A stretch of DNA of 64,000 bases from positions 4,667,481-4,731,480 of the forward strand of contig NC_060111.1 in assembly GCF_021155765.1 (NCBI RefSeq), written 5' to 3'. The DNA is from Diprion similis. Taxonomy: Eukaryota; Arthropoda; Insecta; Hymenoptera; Diprionidae. Position 1 is the stretch's first letter. Each line of letters starts with the position of its first letter. Shown here piece by piece: positions 37,851 to 49,028 of this stretch. A model generated the notes under the pieces. That model saw only the letters and a list, made by a program, of their open reading frames with translations. It was not told where the DNA came from and did not search any database. A program made the translations under genes and the position numbers.

Positions 37851-39384
37851 CTGTAAAAAATATCTATACAGTATTTACAATCAATAATGTATGCGCCGGA
37901 ATTTTTAGATCAACACAAATTTAGTTTTGACTAAAGTATAGTAATATCGATCGCGCACATACTCGGCTTTTCGCGGCATTAGCTCGACACAGGCAGCATG
38001 TACCGAACTCCCGTGTACTACAGTAAAGTTAAATAATTTTTTATTTTTAACTTCGTTTCCACGAAATACGCCGCTAACTTCGTCGCTTACATCACTGCCG
38101 CTACAACGTAATAGCACGATACGCCTGTCCATTTTTCTCAACATTCCTCGCACAACGCCACCAATCCTCATCATCGACGTAACAACAGAAGTAAGCCGTG
38201 GTTTTTCGAAGATCTAGATAATCATGTTATGGCTGGTCCATCCCCCAGCATTTTCATACCCTAAAATCAACCTTAATGAATATTACGTTTGAATGCAATT
38301 ATCAGTTTCCGCAGAAACTTTCAAAAATTGCCTTAGCCGATGGTATTTCACATCGTCATGGCGGGGTATTGGTAAAAGTTTTCAACTAGCAATAATCGCA
38401 CCTCGGTAGAACCTCATTGGTTACGATATCGCCACTGCGCAAAGCTAAAGAGGGTACTGATGAGACGGGTAGCGTTGAAGTCGTGGACGAACTTTCGCCG
38501 CGGGAAATTCGTGAACCGTGTCGCATCTAGCGGCGCTGCCGTCAACTACTCCGGCAAATGCCGAGCGCCGATAAGTCTGCTTTTATGTATACCTATACAC
38601 AGTATATAGCTATCTATATACGCAAGCCTTCCTGGGCTGACGATGAGAACGGTCAATAGCGGCGCTCGACTGGCACTCTTCATTCACGGCATGATCAATC
38701 GGTAACACGAAGTGCCGAATGATTCTAGCAATTTACTATTTGTATTAGTAGCCTGAAAAAATGAATGGTACTTTTAATATTGCGAAACGGCAGGTGTAGC
38801 AGATGAAAAGGGATTTCCCGCTCACATTTAGCCGAATTAATTTCAAATGAATTTATTCGAATTAACCCACGTGGTATAGCGATTGTTTTTTATTTCAATC
38901 TCGAATGGTACTATTATTATCCTACGCAAAGGTTGGAAAAGAATGAATTTTCGCTTTGCCAATAAACTCATCACGCATGCTGTGAAAACTCTAGCATCGA
39001 TTATACGTTATACGTGTGTGAATTATTTTGCGCTAGGTTATAGCACGTATAACGTCAATCGTAGGCGGCCGACTTTTGGCAGCTGGTGGCAGGCCGATTC
39101 GGTTTTTCTACAAAACTACGAAATTAAGTGCCGTGCGCATCGTGCCGCGTACAATTTGCACCTCATACCGATCACCGGTGTATTAAAAAATGAAAATTTT
39201 TCCCGTGCAAATACTAAAACACTGAATTTCCTTCAGATGCTCGGTTGATAAAAAAAAAAATGAACCAATCGTTTTCAACGAACTGATTGAAAGCTGATAT
39301 TTATGAAAATTGAACATACTACACGCTTGATCTATATACATATAAGTTTTACAAAAAAAATCATGCAATCAAGTCAGTCCCTCA

Positions 39385-39386
<2 letters not shown>

Positions 39387-39416
<30 letters not shown>
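39387..39416. repeat. Poly(A) run, 30 nt
   Basis: Uninterrupted run of 30 A. It could be the tail of an old retroposed sequence or a simple repeat; no target-site duplication was identified. Confidence 0.9.
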
Positions 39417-39419
<3 letters not shown>

Positions 39420-41530
39420 TCGAGAATTTGGCTTTATATCAGCTGAAACTTATGTGATTTGTAAATTTTTAATGCATCGAGAAAACGTTGTTTAATTGAA
39501 TTTAATCCGATAACACTTCATCCGTATCTTTCCAACTTTCGGCTCACGGTTGTTTCGACTTAACCATGCGACATCCTAATTAATAACTGGCGTTAGATCT
39601 CGGAGAATAGCTCTTGAATAGAACGTGCGTGAAATTTTGCGAAAATGTGGAGGTGGTCAATTAGAGACCTCGTGAGATGGGACGGTTTCTGATTGACAAA
39701 ATCTATAATAGTCGGTGGCCTCATCTTTCCGAATGGCCACCGTCCAGAACCAACCGACGTAAACTTATCGGTGCTTGCATCTGACCTCTTGTCGTCCGAC
39801 TCCTTGGCGTCTCAGACATCTCTTTCCCTCTCGCTCTCTCTCTCTCTCGATATACGCACCCAAATTACGAGTTGGTGCCGACACGAAGCGACCAGCCCTA
39901 TACATTTCTCTCCTAAACTGAATCCCGAGTCTGCAACTCTTTCAAAATACGCCCACTTGTTGTTGCGGGCATCTCTTATAAGCCGAACTTCGAAAGCTGA
40001 TCTCAATTTCGCCGGCATTGACAGAAGCCATTAGTTATATGGCTAGAGGGTCTGCTGGAAATCCGTGAAAGATCGAAAACGAATGGAACGAAAGCAAAGA
40101 AACAACTTCTGAGATATTTATACCCGAAAAATATTGCAGCTAGCTTTTCGAGTGGAAATCTACTGCGAAGATGTCTGTTAAACACTACCGATTACGAAAT
40201 TTATTATGTATATCCCTAAATTTCATAAAAATTTTATAATTTTTCATCAAGAAAGGTCTTGAAGATACGAAAATTTTCAAACTCGTCCATGAGGTTAACT
40301 CAAGAATGTCGTTGATGAATATAGTGACATCCTCCCTCTTTCTATGTATACATGCTTCCTTCTTGGCCTTTGCACGTAACGATGCGAACGTTGTTTCATA
40401 GAGTTTGCCGCATGCTATTTTAGCCCTCTTACAAACATCACTCTGTAGCTAATTTTGCTATAGGTTTTAACTTTTACCAGAAGCCAGCGCAGACTGAATG
40501 ACTCTATTTTCGAACAGACTATTTTGAACAAAATATAATGAATTGTTGTACATCATATTGCTCTATACAGCAATAATTATCCTCTTCCTCGTTATTTTTG
40601 TTTCTTCGTTTTCTCGCGAAAAATTAATTACCGTAGCTTAATATTCAGATTCTGTTCTCGTAATTGCTAATTTGGCTATATTCATCACACCGACCAGAAC
40701 CCAACAGATAATTGCATAATATTACAATTACAAACACCGAACGAGAATAGAAATGTAAGACTGAAATCCGTTTGTATATCTATACACTGTCTGCAGTGGT
40801 TACAATGTGTGCAAAAACGAGAGCAATGGACTCCAAGTATTCACACATATATGTTATAGATATACTGCACGTGAATACCTAAAGCATTTTCCGGTTAGGT
40901 ATACACATTATCATCCATTTTCTGCAGAATCGCCTTAATTTAGACGTAGAATTAGAGTTTGGTATTAAAAATAATGACATAAAAAAATAGTAATTAAATT
41001 TTTCCAAAAAAGAATTGTATAGTATCAATCGTTTCTAAAAATTTTTTTCGTTTTCACACATTTCTTTAATTGTAAGACCTACGAATGCCGGATACTTTTT
41101 CAAAAAATTGGTCGATCGTTTTTCAAAACCGCTTAAACATTACTTTGACGAGTTTATCTCAGTTAGGTTTCATTGTGCGAAATTCAGAAATCGATTCGAG
41201 CATTTCAACATAAAATTCGAGGACTATGAGGTACTCCAGATTGATTTCAATCAAGTTTCATACTAAATCTCGACTTATTTTCTGTAAGAATAACTCGCGA
41301 TGTGCAGCAAAGTGGCAAAAACAAATCGTGGCGACGAATATCTGCCACATCGTGCAAGCAAAAATGAATCGTTGTTGAAATAATGACAGATCTGGGATGT
41401 CAAGGTGGTAGGGCGCCGTCCGTGGACCAGGTGGGAGTATGGGAATACCCAACGGGCGTTGGGCCAAGATCTCGTCGCTTTCCCATCGCCGAAGATCTCT
41501 GAGAGATGGATCAGCGGAGGGGATGACGGC

Positions 41531-41560
41531 ATATAGCGTCGCGACGCCGGGCGTCAAATT
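41531..41560 (+). promoter_or_regulatory. Possible core promoter of the plus-strand calponin-family gene
   Basis: An ATATAG stretch at 41531-41536 lies about 24 nt before a TCAAATT initiator-like sequence (A at 41556), about 90 nt upstream of the start codon. Spacing and position suit a TATA promoter, but both motifs are weak. Confidence 0.25.
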
Positions 41561-41645
41561 TAGTCTCTACTCTACCCGGCAACACCGTTCAAAAACTCAC
41601 TTCTTCAATACATTTCCAACACCAGACACAAGACAGATCAGCAAC

Positions 41646-44600
41646 ATGCCGGTAGGTTGAAAAAGTTTTTTTTTTTGAGTGCACTTTTACTCAAATTACA
41701 ATAATTAGTATCTCGTTTTGTTCGATTCAATTCAAGTTCCGTATTGATAACATTTTTGCTTCTTTGAGTTTTGTAATTGTTAAAATTACAAATTCAAATT
41801 TTCGTCTTTTTCGGCGGAGAATACAATCTGCTTCGATATTTGTGAGTTTCGATTCACCACTGAAATTTTTTTTATCAAGCACGAAGTAGTTTTTCATGAC
41901 GTGGGAAGATTGACGATCTCTACGATCATCAGTATCTCGTTTTCTCTCGTTCAATTCAAGTTTTGCATTGATGAAAATTTTTTCTTCACTTGATATTAAA
42001 ATTACAAATTAAAATTTTCAATTTTTTCGCCCCAAAAAACCTTTTCACGAAGTACGAAGTAATTTTTCATAACGTTAAAGTTACAAATATCCTTCGTCCG
42101 ATAGATTATCGATCAATTGTAAATTCTACGATACCGAAATGATGTTTTTTACATTTTTTGATATCTCATTTAATGTGTTGTTTTTTTTTCGTCTTTCTTG
42201 TCGTTTTCTGAATAGCTGCTCCGCTTTTATGCAAACTTGAGAGCCGGGTCAACGGCCCGATGTCATTCTAAACGCGAAGATTATACACTCTTATAACTTT
42301 ATGTTAAACTTTGAATCGTAATATCTGGGTATGAAAATAAAAATTGCATTTAATAAGGAGCAGATTATTGACCATCAGATAGTTGTAATTTTCATTTATC
42401 CACCATGAAAAGTTCTCACCGCAATGATGTAACGTGTATCCAAGGACTGGTTTTTATTTTTGCATTGCAATTTTTCAACTGACAATATTTTCAGTCAATT
42501 TTTATTTATACCGTAAGCCTGTAATCCTGGTATTTCGAGAGCGGTTGAATGCGATAAATTTCCGATACACGAATATCTACTTTTTTATACATGTATCATG
42601 TACGATTCGTGCGAACGCAAGTCGTGTGCAAAATTACATCTCATTGAATACGATCTAAGCTTAGAAACTGTATAATTTTGTTTCGTACACAAAAAATTAT
42701 CGAAGTTGTAAAGAAAATGAAGGGACCAGTTGATGGATATTACATAGAAATAATCAAGATCCAGAAGTTTATTCACGATCTATTCTATTCACTTCGACAT
42801 TTTTCAATCTCACGCGGTTATTCTAGCTGGCACGACTTATGGAAACGGATTATCCCTACAAAAATAGATCATAGTATACAAGAGCGATAAGATCTTTCCG
42901 GAAAATGAATCTACCTCGTCGCTGTTTGTCTCGTAAAAATTTTCCTGCAGCAATAATAAATTTTTATTAATTAGAATTTCCGATCATCGATTTGTTGCAT
43001 GCATCGCGTATATCGATCGCAAAAAAGCAAGTCGAAGGGAAATTTCTTCGTTTAGAGAGAACAAAGTGAATAATATGATATGAGACACGTGAACGTAAAT
43101 TTTGTCGATGCTTCTTTTGAACTCTTACGATTAACGTGTTTTGCTATACGATCCTGAGAAGCTTGAAAGCGCGGAAAACGAGGCGTGCAATAAAAATCTC
43201 TGTTACAACATCGTCAGAGTAGAACGCGAGCTTCTTGAACGAGCAGTCGAGGAGTTGTTGCAGGTGTTGGACTTGACTCGGGGCCAAATTTTCCACTGGA
43301 ACAACACAGGCTTGCACTGTTACTGCGGATCGTCGAGTCGTTATAACGTTGATCCGAATTAACGGGAGCGCGATTTCATGCTAGATTTCATCCTCAATTA
43401 CAGCTGATAACGATTTGCATAAACGCGTCTCATGAATTTGGAGTTCAAGTTTAGGCCGAAATTTTTTTCCCCTTAAGTCAATATCGAGTTATTTACTAAC
43501 GACAATTGGTTATTAACTGAAGTAAAAAATGAAATTTTTTTCACCTCAAAGCCACGAATCACTTGGTACAAAGAATTGAAAAACTGATTGCTTCGAATTG
43601 TTATTTAATTCGATTGAAAACCATACAATCAATGAATGTTGCAAATAAATAGTTTCTTCTTTGTAATTGAATTTTGGTAAAGCATTCTTTCATCTGTAGA
43701 AAATTCCAGTCAGATAAAATAGTAGAATAAAATAGCTTAAAAGCTTGTTTCGGATCTCAAGAGTTTTAATCCAGACCAGCTGAAGGCTTGCGTAAAAAGC
43801 CAGCATCAGCATCCGTGATGCAGCACCTCTTTTATACCGGATCCAAAAATAATACCTGGAGATAAATGAACGCCATGCTTACAATGTTACAGCTGCAGCG
43901 AGGGCGTCGCGACGTTTGTCAAAGTAGATCTATAATACTGCACTACTATTCCTGTATTTGACTTGAGTCCCTAGTATTTTTAACCGCACTCCAATACTGC
44001 ACTGACACGTGTAAACCGGATGCAGAAGGATTTGGGAATGTCTTTCCTCGAATTAGAATAATGGATAAAACTTGTTACGACTTCCTCCCGATTTTTTTTT
44101 TTTTTTTACACCTCTAGTTATTTCTCCTGTCTTTCATTTACTAGATCTATTAATCAAACTGGTCAACAAGCGTGAGATAACGACTGTGTATATGTATGTA
44201 TGTATGTATGTATGTATATACGTTCTGAAAATGGCCGAAACTCGTGACGTTGGCAGCTGCTGCCGGTGGTCCAGAGTTGTAAAGTATAAACGAGATCGAA
44301 ACTCGCTTATATTCGCAAGTTTAATGCAAATCTCTGAGATTCGAGACTGACGTGTGTTACAGACGTAACTAGGCTAAGAAAAACAGAGATATATACATAT
44401 GTACCGCAGGTATATAGGTGTGTATACGTATATACAAGGCGTGCGAGAAATCGAACGTAAATTATAAATTTATACCCCGCGTCTCGCGGGCTATAAATAA
44501 GAATTTATCGCTCCGCGGAGCTCAAGGTGCCTCGACGATTCGCGTGTGCAAAATAGCGTATGTAACGGTACTAGATTTTGCAATAGACATGCAGAATTTC

Positions 44601-47245
44601 AGACTTGGCTGACAATTCTGGCAGAATTTTCACCCCGCCATAAACGTAACGTGATTAAAGATTTGGATGGAGATGATATTTGATAGCGTCTCCTTTCGTG
44701 GCGGTTGCAGTTGGCCGGAAATCGATACTTTTTTAATATTTTTATTCATAGAAGATGTAGTCGGATGTGGACGATGATGGAACTGTAAACGGAAAGCTGA
44801 TAGAATATGTCGTTGCCTCGTTTCAAATCGCTTTGATATTGTTAAAAATCTGAAATAGATTCGTTCGATTTTAGTCTACGATGGCAGCAATTATTTTTTA
44901 AACAATAATTAATTACCGAAACGGGTTTTCTTTTCATTCTGTAGTCAATTCAACATTGCAATTTCTTCGTCGTAATCAATAGCAATGCAATATTGTAAAA
45001 TTGGATATTTAACGATGCCCAAATGATAATGACAAACAAAAAAAAATTATTTCAATCAATTTGTAGAAAATAGTCTTTAGAATAAATGAATGAAACCGTT
45101 GTAGAGTAAAATTGGAATAATCTACCAGATGTTTGTAACCACATTGAAGCGTAATCTAGTAATTTGTTTTTTTTACCATTTTTTAAACCTAACCTAACCA
45201 CATTGAAGCGTATATCTAGTAATTTCTTCTTTTCAATTTTGTATGAGACGAGAATTTCTCAGCTTAGGAATATGCGATAATTCGATAAACACTGAATGCA
45301 CGGTCATAATCTCGTAATAACATTAACATAAACATAAAGTATCGGTATTTGGCCAAGCAACATCCTCGTAATACTGCAGTGGGTAACCCAACACCGTTTG
45401 CTGTACGTATATTATAAGCAGCGGGGTTCCTGCGATCTATTCCGAGGGCGGACACTTTTAAACCAGAAGTTGATGGTGTATTATAAACACGCTGCAGGCG
45501 GGGTGAAAATACTGCGCTTGGGAAGATAGATTTACGATTATTTCCCCGCAAGCAGGTTGCAGGGGCATTTGAATTATTCCTAGGGAATTTTCATTGTTAA
45601 AATTTGTTTTTTCTTCAGCCCCGCAACAAGGAACAGGAAGCCGAGATTCTCGCGTGGATCGAAGCTGTGACCGGAGAAAAACTTCCGCCAGGAAATTACG
45701 AGGACATCCTTAAGGACGGCGTTGTTCTTTGCAATTTAATAAACAAACTCGCTCCTGGTTCGGTGAAGAAAATTCAAACCAAGGGAACCAACTTCCAACT
45801 TATGGAAAACGTCCAGAGGTTCGTATCGAGGAAATCAGTCAGCGAAGGGTTTTCTCGTGTAAAATTAAAGCGAAAAGTCAACGCTAGTTATAAAAAAAAA
45901 TATATATATTTACTCGTGCATAACTGAAATCAATCAAGTTCAATTTACTTAGAACGATATCCTCGAATAGAATTTCAACTCACGATGAATCAACTCGAAT
46001 TGCAATTAGTGATGTGCGATTAATCGATTGATTGGCAGCTTCGATTAATCAGCAGGTTCAATTCATCGTTTTTTCGATTACTCGATTAATCGACTCTTCG
46101 TTTAAACTCCTGCATTAAAATGCGGAATTCAGTTAATCGATTAATCGAAAAAACGATGAATCGAACCTGTTGATCAATCGATTAATCGCAGAGCATTATA
46201 TGGAATTGATCGTTAAATCTTGAAAACGCAATTTTTCATTACTCAAACTCACAAGTTTGAGGTAAATCATGATTTTTCGATGCAGCATTTCCCACGTTTG
46301 AATGAAATTTTGACTAACCGACAGGTTCCAAGCCGCAATCAAAGCCTACGGCGTTCCGCAGGAGGAAATTTTCCAAACCGCCGATCTCTTCGAGAGGCGT
46401 AACATCGCTCAGGTCACGTTGTGCCTCTACGCTCTTGGCAGAATCGTGAGTATCCGTTGTAAAATAATTACAATAATGTCTTGAAACTGAGAAAAATTTC
46501 CACAGTCGTGGTTTATACAATATAGTCTTTAACTACTTTCATTTCCTACCATATTTAACCAGAAACTATTATAGTTCTGGATAAATAATGAACATTAGTC
46601 TAACAGTAGCTGTATACAGACAATCTTATAGTCGTGTTACTATTTTTTTCGATTATGGTCACCCTCACCATACTTTCTTTCGACTATTACAATAATTTAA
46701 TATTGGTGCATCAATAAATCGATTTCACGCTCTAAACTTCCTGCGGAAGTGAAATGTCGCTCTTTTCTAGGCTGAAAACCGAACCAATCCGATGGTAGTG
46801 AGATATTACCCATAAAAAAAAAAAAAACTGTAGTGAGCTTCTTGATTTTCTAAAATATTATTACTATATTTTCTCTATAATCAGTAACTCAGTTTTTTAC
46901 TCCACGAAATTTCGAGAGTACCGAAAAAATGTAATTTATTAAAGAATTTATTGCACCGATATTAATTTAACTCAAATTTTTCTCACTGTTAATTTTTTTT
47001 TCTTTTTATTTTTATTCTTCTTTTCAATGGAAAATTGATGAATTTCGTGTTTATATGATCAGACGCAAAAACATCCCGAATACAACGGCCCGAGACTTGG
47101 ACCAAAAATGGCAGAGAAGAACGAGAGGGAATTTACGGAAGCTCAGCTTCGCGCCAGCGAAGGGCAGGTCAATTTACAGATGGGTTACAACAAGGGAGCG
47201 AGTCAGAGCGGACACGGCGGTTTCGGCAACACCAGGCACATGTAA
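41646..47245 (+). CDS. Calponin/transgelin-family muscle protein (myophilin/CG5023-like), complete
   Basis: Small actin-binding protein with one calponin-homology domain and one calponin repeat; such proteins associate with thin filaments. Exons: 41646-41651 (only ATG CCG), 45619-45818, 46325-46445 and 47063-47245, 510 nt in all, giving 169 aa plus stop, all phases consistent. Reading: MP, PRNKEQEAEILAWIEAVTGE, YEDILKDGVVLCNLINKLAP, NFQLMENVQRFQAAIKAYGV, EEIFQTADLFERRNIAQVTL, LYALGRITQKHPEYNGPRLG, then the calponin repeat VNLQMGYNKGASQSG and the ending FGNTRHM. The second residue pair (PRNKEQE) is as in Drosophila CG5023-type proteins, which supports the two-codon first coding exon despite a 3967-nt intron. 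The 46325-46445 exon is 121 nt with the same phases as its counterpart in neighbouring Mp20. The donor after 45818 (GTTCGT) is weak but frame and family fit. Confidence 0.92.
41708..42090. repeat. Diverged intronic duplication
   Basis: The order agtatctcgtttt, ttcaattcaagtt, attaaaattacaaatt and attttc occurs twice (from about 41708 and 41931). The motif acgaagtag/aatttttcat also recurs at about 41879 and 42053. The copies have drifted in sequence and length. Confidence 0.5.
44187..44218. repeat. TGTA tetranucleotide microsatellite
   Basis: About seven TGTA units inside intron 1 of the plus-strand calponin-family gene. Confidence 0.9.
45139..45250. repeat. 59-bp direct duplication
   Basis: ccacattgaagcgta followed by atctagtaattt occurs at 45139 and again at 45198. 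Between them is taaacctaacctaa, a short match to the insect telomere repeat complement, too short to call an interstitial telomere. Confidence 0.75.
46015..46190. repeat. Foldback element (palindromic, MITE-like)
   Basis: The left arm (46015-46092) begins tgcgattaatcgattgat and continues gcaggttcaattcatcg, then ttttttcgatta. The right arm (46131-46190) is its inverted copy, ending atcaatcgattaatcgca. The left arm has about 20 extra bases, and the loop is about 40 nt. There is no coding capacity and no clear target-site duplication. It sits in the intron between exons 2 and 3 of the plus-strand calponin-family gene. Confidence 0.75.
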
Positions 47246-47252
47246 ATTAAAA

Positions 47253-49028
47253 CCTACACACACGCACATGCACACGCACAAACACAAACACACGGATGCA
47301 CGTATATCGATAAAATTTATATAGACAAATGTGTAATATATATAAATGTGAAAATTATAATGTGCAAAAATTTCATTAATAAGATTGATTATTTTAATGT
47401 AACGGAAATACATATTTACGAATATGGTATGATAATACCGAGTATATATCGGTTGAAATTAAAAAATTCCGTTATACAATAATTATGATTACTATATATA
47501 TTGTTTTAAAGCTATATTGAAACTATATAATATCACATATAATATATATAGATAGAATTTCGTTGTATATCCATATAACTGAATTCTTAAATTTCTTTTA
47601 AATTTCAGTGGAAATTTATATGTATAATAGTTTATTGAAACAATTATAGATAAAAGATCGTTTGTCTATGTTAAAAAAAATTAGCTATCAATAAATCAAA
47701 CAAACTGACAAACGAATATTCTATGCATATACGTACACACATGTATACGTTACATACATTACACATACTTCAATAATATTCATACACCAAAGAGACTCGC
47801 ACATATCTAGTCACACAAACACAAACACACACACACACACAAACACATACTTTTTGCAAAAAAAAAAAAGAAAAAAGCAAACCATCTGCACAGTTTATAC
47901 AATTTTCATCCCATCGCGTTTATCGAAATTCATAAAATTTCACCGCCACGATCAGTGACGTTGTGAATTAATATTTCGCTAATTTGCAATTTTTCAAAAT
48001 CATCCTTTCTACTGTGAATAATTTTTAAAACACTTTATTTAAATGTTTCACAGTACAAATATAATAAATTATTTTCCTGGACTGTGAACGATACGCTACA
48101 CATGCATGCAAACACACGTACACACACACCTACAGGTACACACACACACACACACACACACACGCACTATTCTTTTTATGATCATTATTCTATTCTTATA
48201 AAGTATATATTATACATCAAAGATTCACTTCATTATTATTGATATATGTATAGTATATATATTTAATAATTTGTCGAAAAATAATAGTAATAATAACATC
48301 ATTTAATTATACACAATATTCTTGTGTATAATACACAAAATACTTATATTATACACAAAATTTCTCTACTTCCACGCCATACACTGATTATTTTTGATCT
48401 TTTTTTCTTCTCCTTACGCAACACTACACGACACACGTAAGCAATATATTTAACAATGATTTGGAAACATTGAAATCGTGATATTGAATGAAAAAAAATT
48501 CACCCAAAGTGCAAAAAACCTGCACGCTTTAAATATTGAACAATATACACATCGAACTTTATATATTACGTGGATAACGTATCGGAACTACACTCGCTAA
48601 AAGTTAATAAGTTAAGTGAACAATTATACCTATAACGTGCAAGAAAAATTTATCAATTTCTTCTTTTTCACGTATTACTGCACTTACTTGTACATATTAT
48701 ACACATTAAACACAGTTACTCAATTAATTCATACACTGCCGATGACAAACACACACACACACACACACACGACACATAACACTTATTCACTTTTGCAGGT
48801 TTAGCCCGTTGAGGAAGAAAAAATTGTTTCATTCACTCTCTGTTATTCAGCTGCAGTGTATTATTCACCTGGTAATTGTTGAATTGGTTGAGTTTTATTT
48901 TAAAACTTGAAGAACAAATATTAAACTTTGCGGGCTAAATTCTTCTCAATTACACACTTACACATTTACATTTTACATACCCATACACACACACGCACAC
49001 GCACACACACGCACACAAATACACACAA
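47253..49028. repeat. Cluster of CA microsatellites
   Basis: Five separate CA-rich runs lie at about 47253-47296, 47811-47848, 48113-48166, 48748-48770 and 48983-49028, with AT-rich DNA between. They all read CA on the plus strand. They begin eight bases after the stop codon of the calponin-family gene, so the first lies in its 3' UTR. Confidence 0.9.
47690..47695 (+). terminator. Candidate poly(A) signal of the calponin-family gene
   Basis: AATAAA about 445 nt after the stop codon. Plausible, but one of several AT-rich possibilities. Confidence 0.3.

Larger units (their letters stand above)
37851..41645. other. Shared upstream region of the divergent calponin-family genes
   Basis: This 3.8-kb region lies between the first found exon of Mp20 and the start codon of the plus-strand calponin-family gene. 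It must hold the missing Mp20 first exon, both promoters and possibly shared muscle enhancers. Minus-strand ATGs at about 38174, 38528, 39815 and 40404 were read; none gave a short peptide like the expected Mp20 N-terminus followed by a phase-0 donor. A 30-A run lies at 39387-39416. Confidence 0.6.
41652..45618 (+). other. Intron 1 of the plus-strand calponin-family gene (4 kb)
   Basis: Very AT-rich, with a diverged internal duplication (about 41708-42090), a TGTA microsatellite (44187-44218) and a 59-bp tandem duplication (45139-45250). Small ORFs such as 43141-43362 have no recognised similarity. Probably regulatory, as in other muscle genes; no motif is firmly identified. Confidence 0.6.

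Noticed and set aside
39815-40404. Minus-strand ATGs as the Mp20 first exon (MSETPRSRTTR, MKQRSHRYVQ)
   Set aside because: Neither resembles insect Mp20 N-termini, and neither has a good phase-0 donor.
40441-40460. MEF2 site between the two muscle genes
   Set aside because: ctattttag is one base short of the YTAWWWWTAR consensus, and no full match was seen nearby.
45181-45200. Interstitial telomere repeat (CCTAA)n
   Set aside because: Only about two and a half units of the insect telomere complement occur, inside a local duplication, which is too little.
47055-47324. 89-codon plus-strand ORF starting MIRRKNIPNT
   Set aside because: It is an out-of-frame shadow of the last exon of the calponin-family gene (47063-47245).
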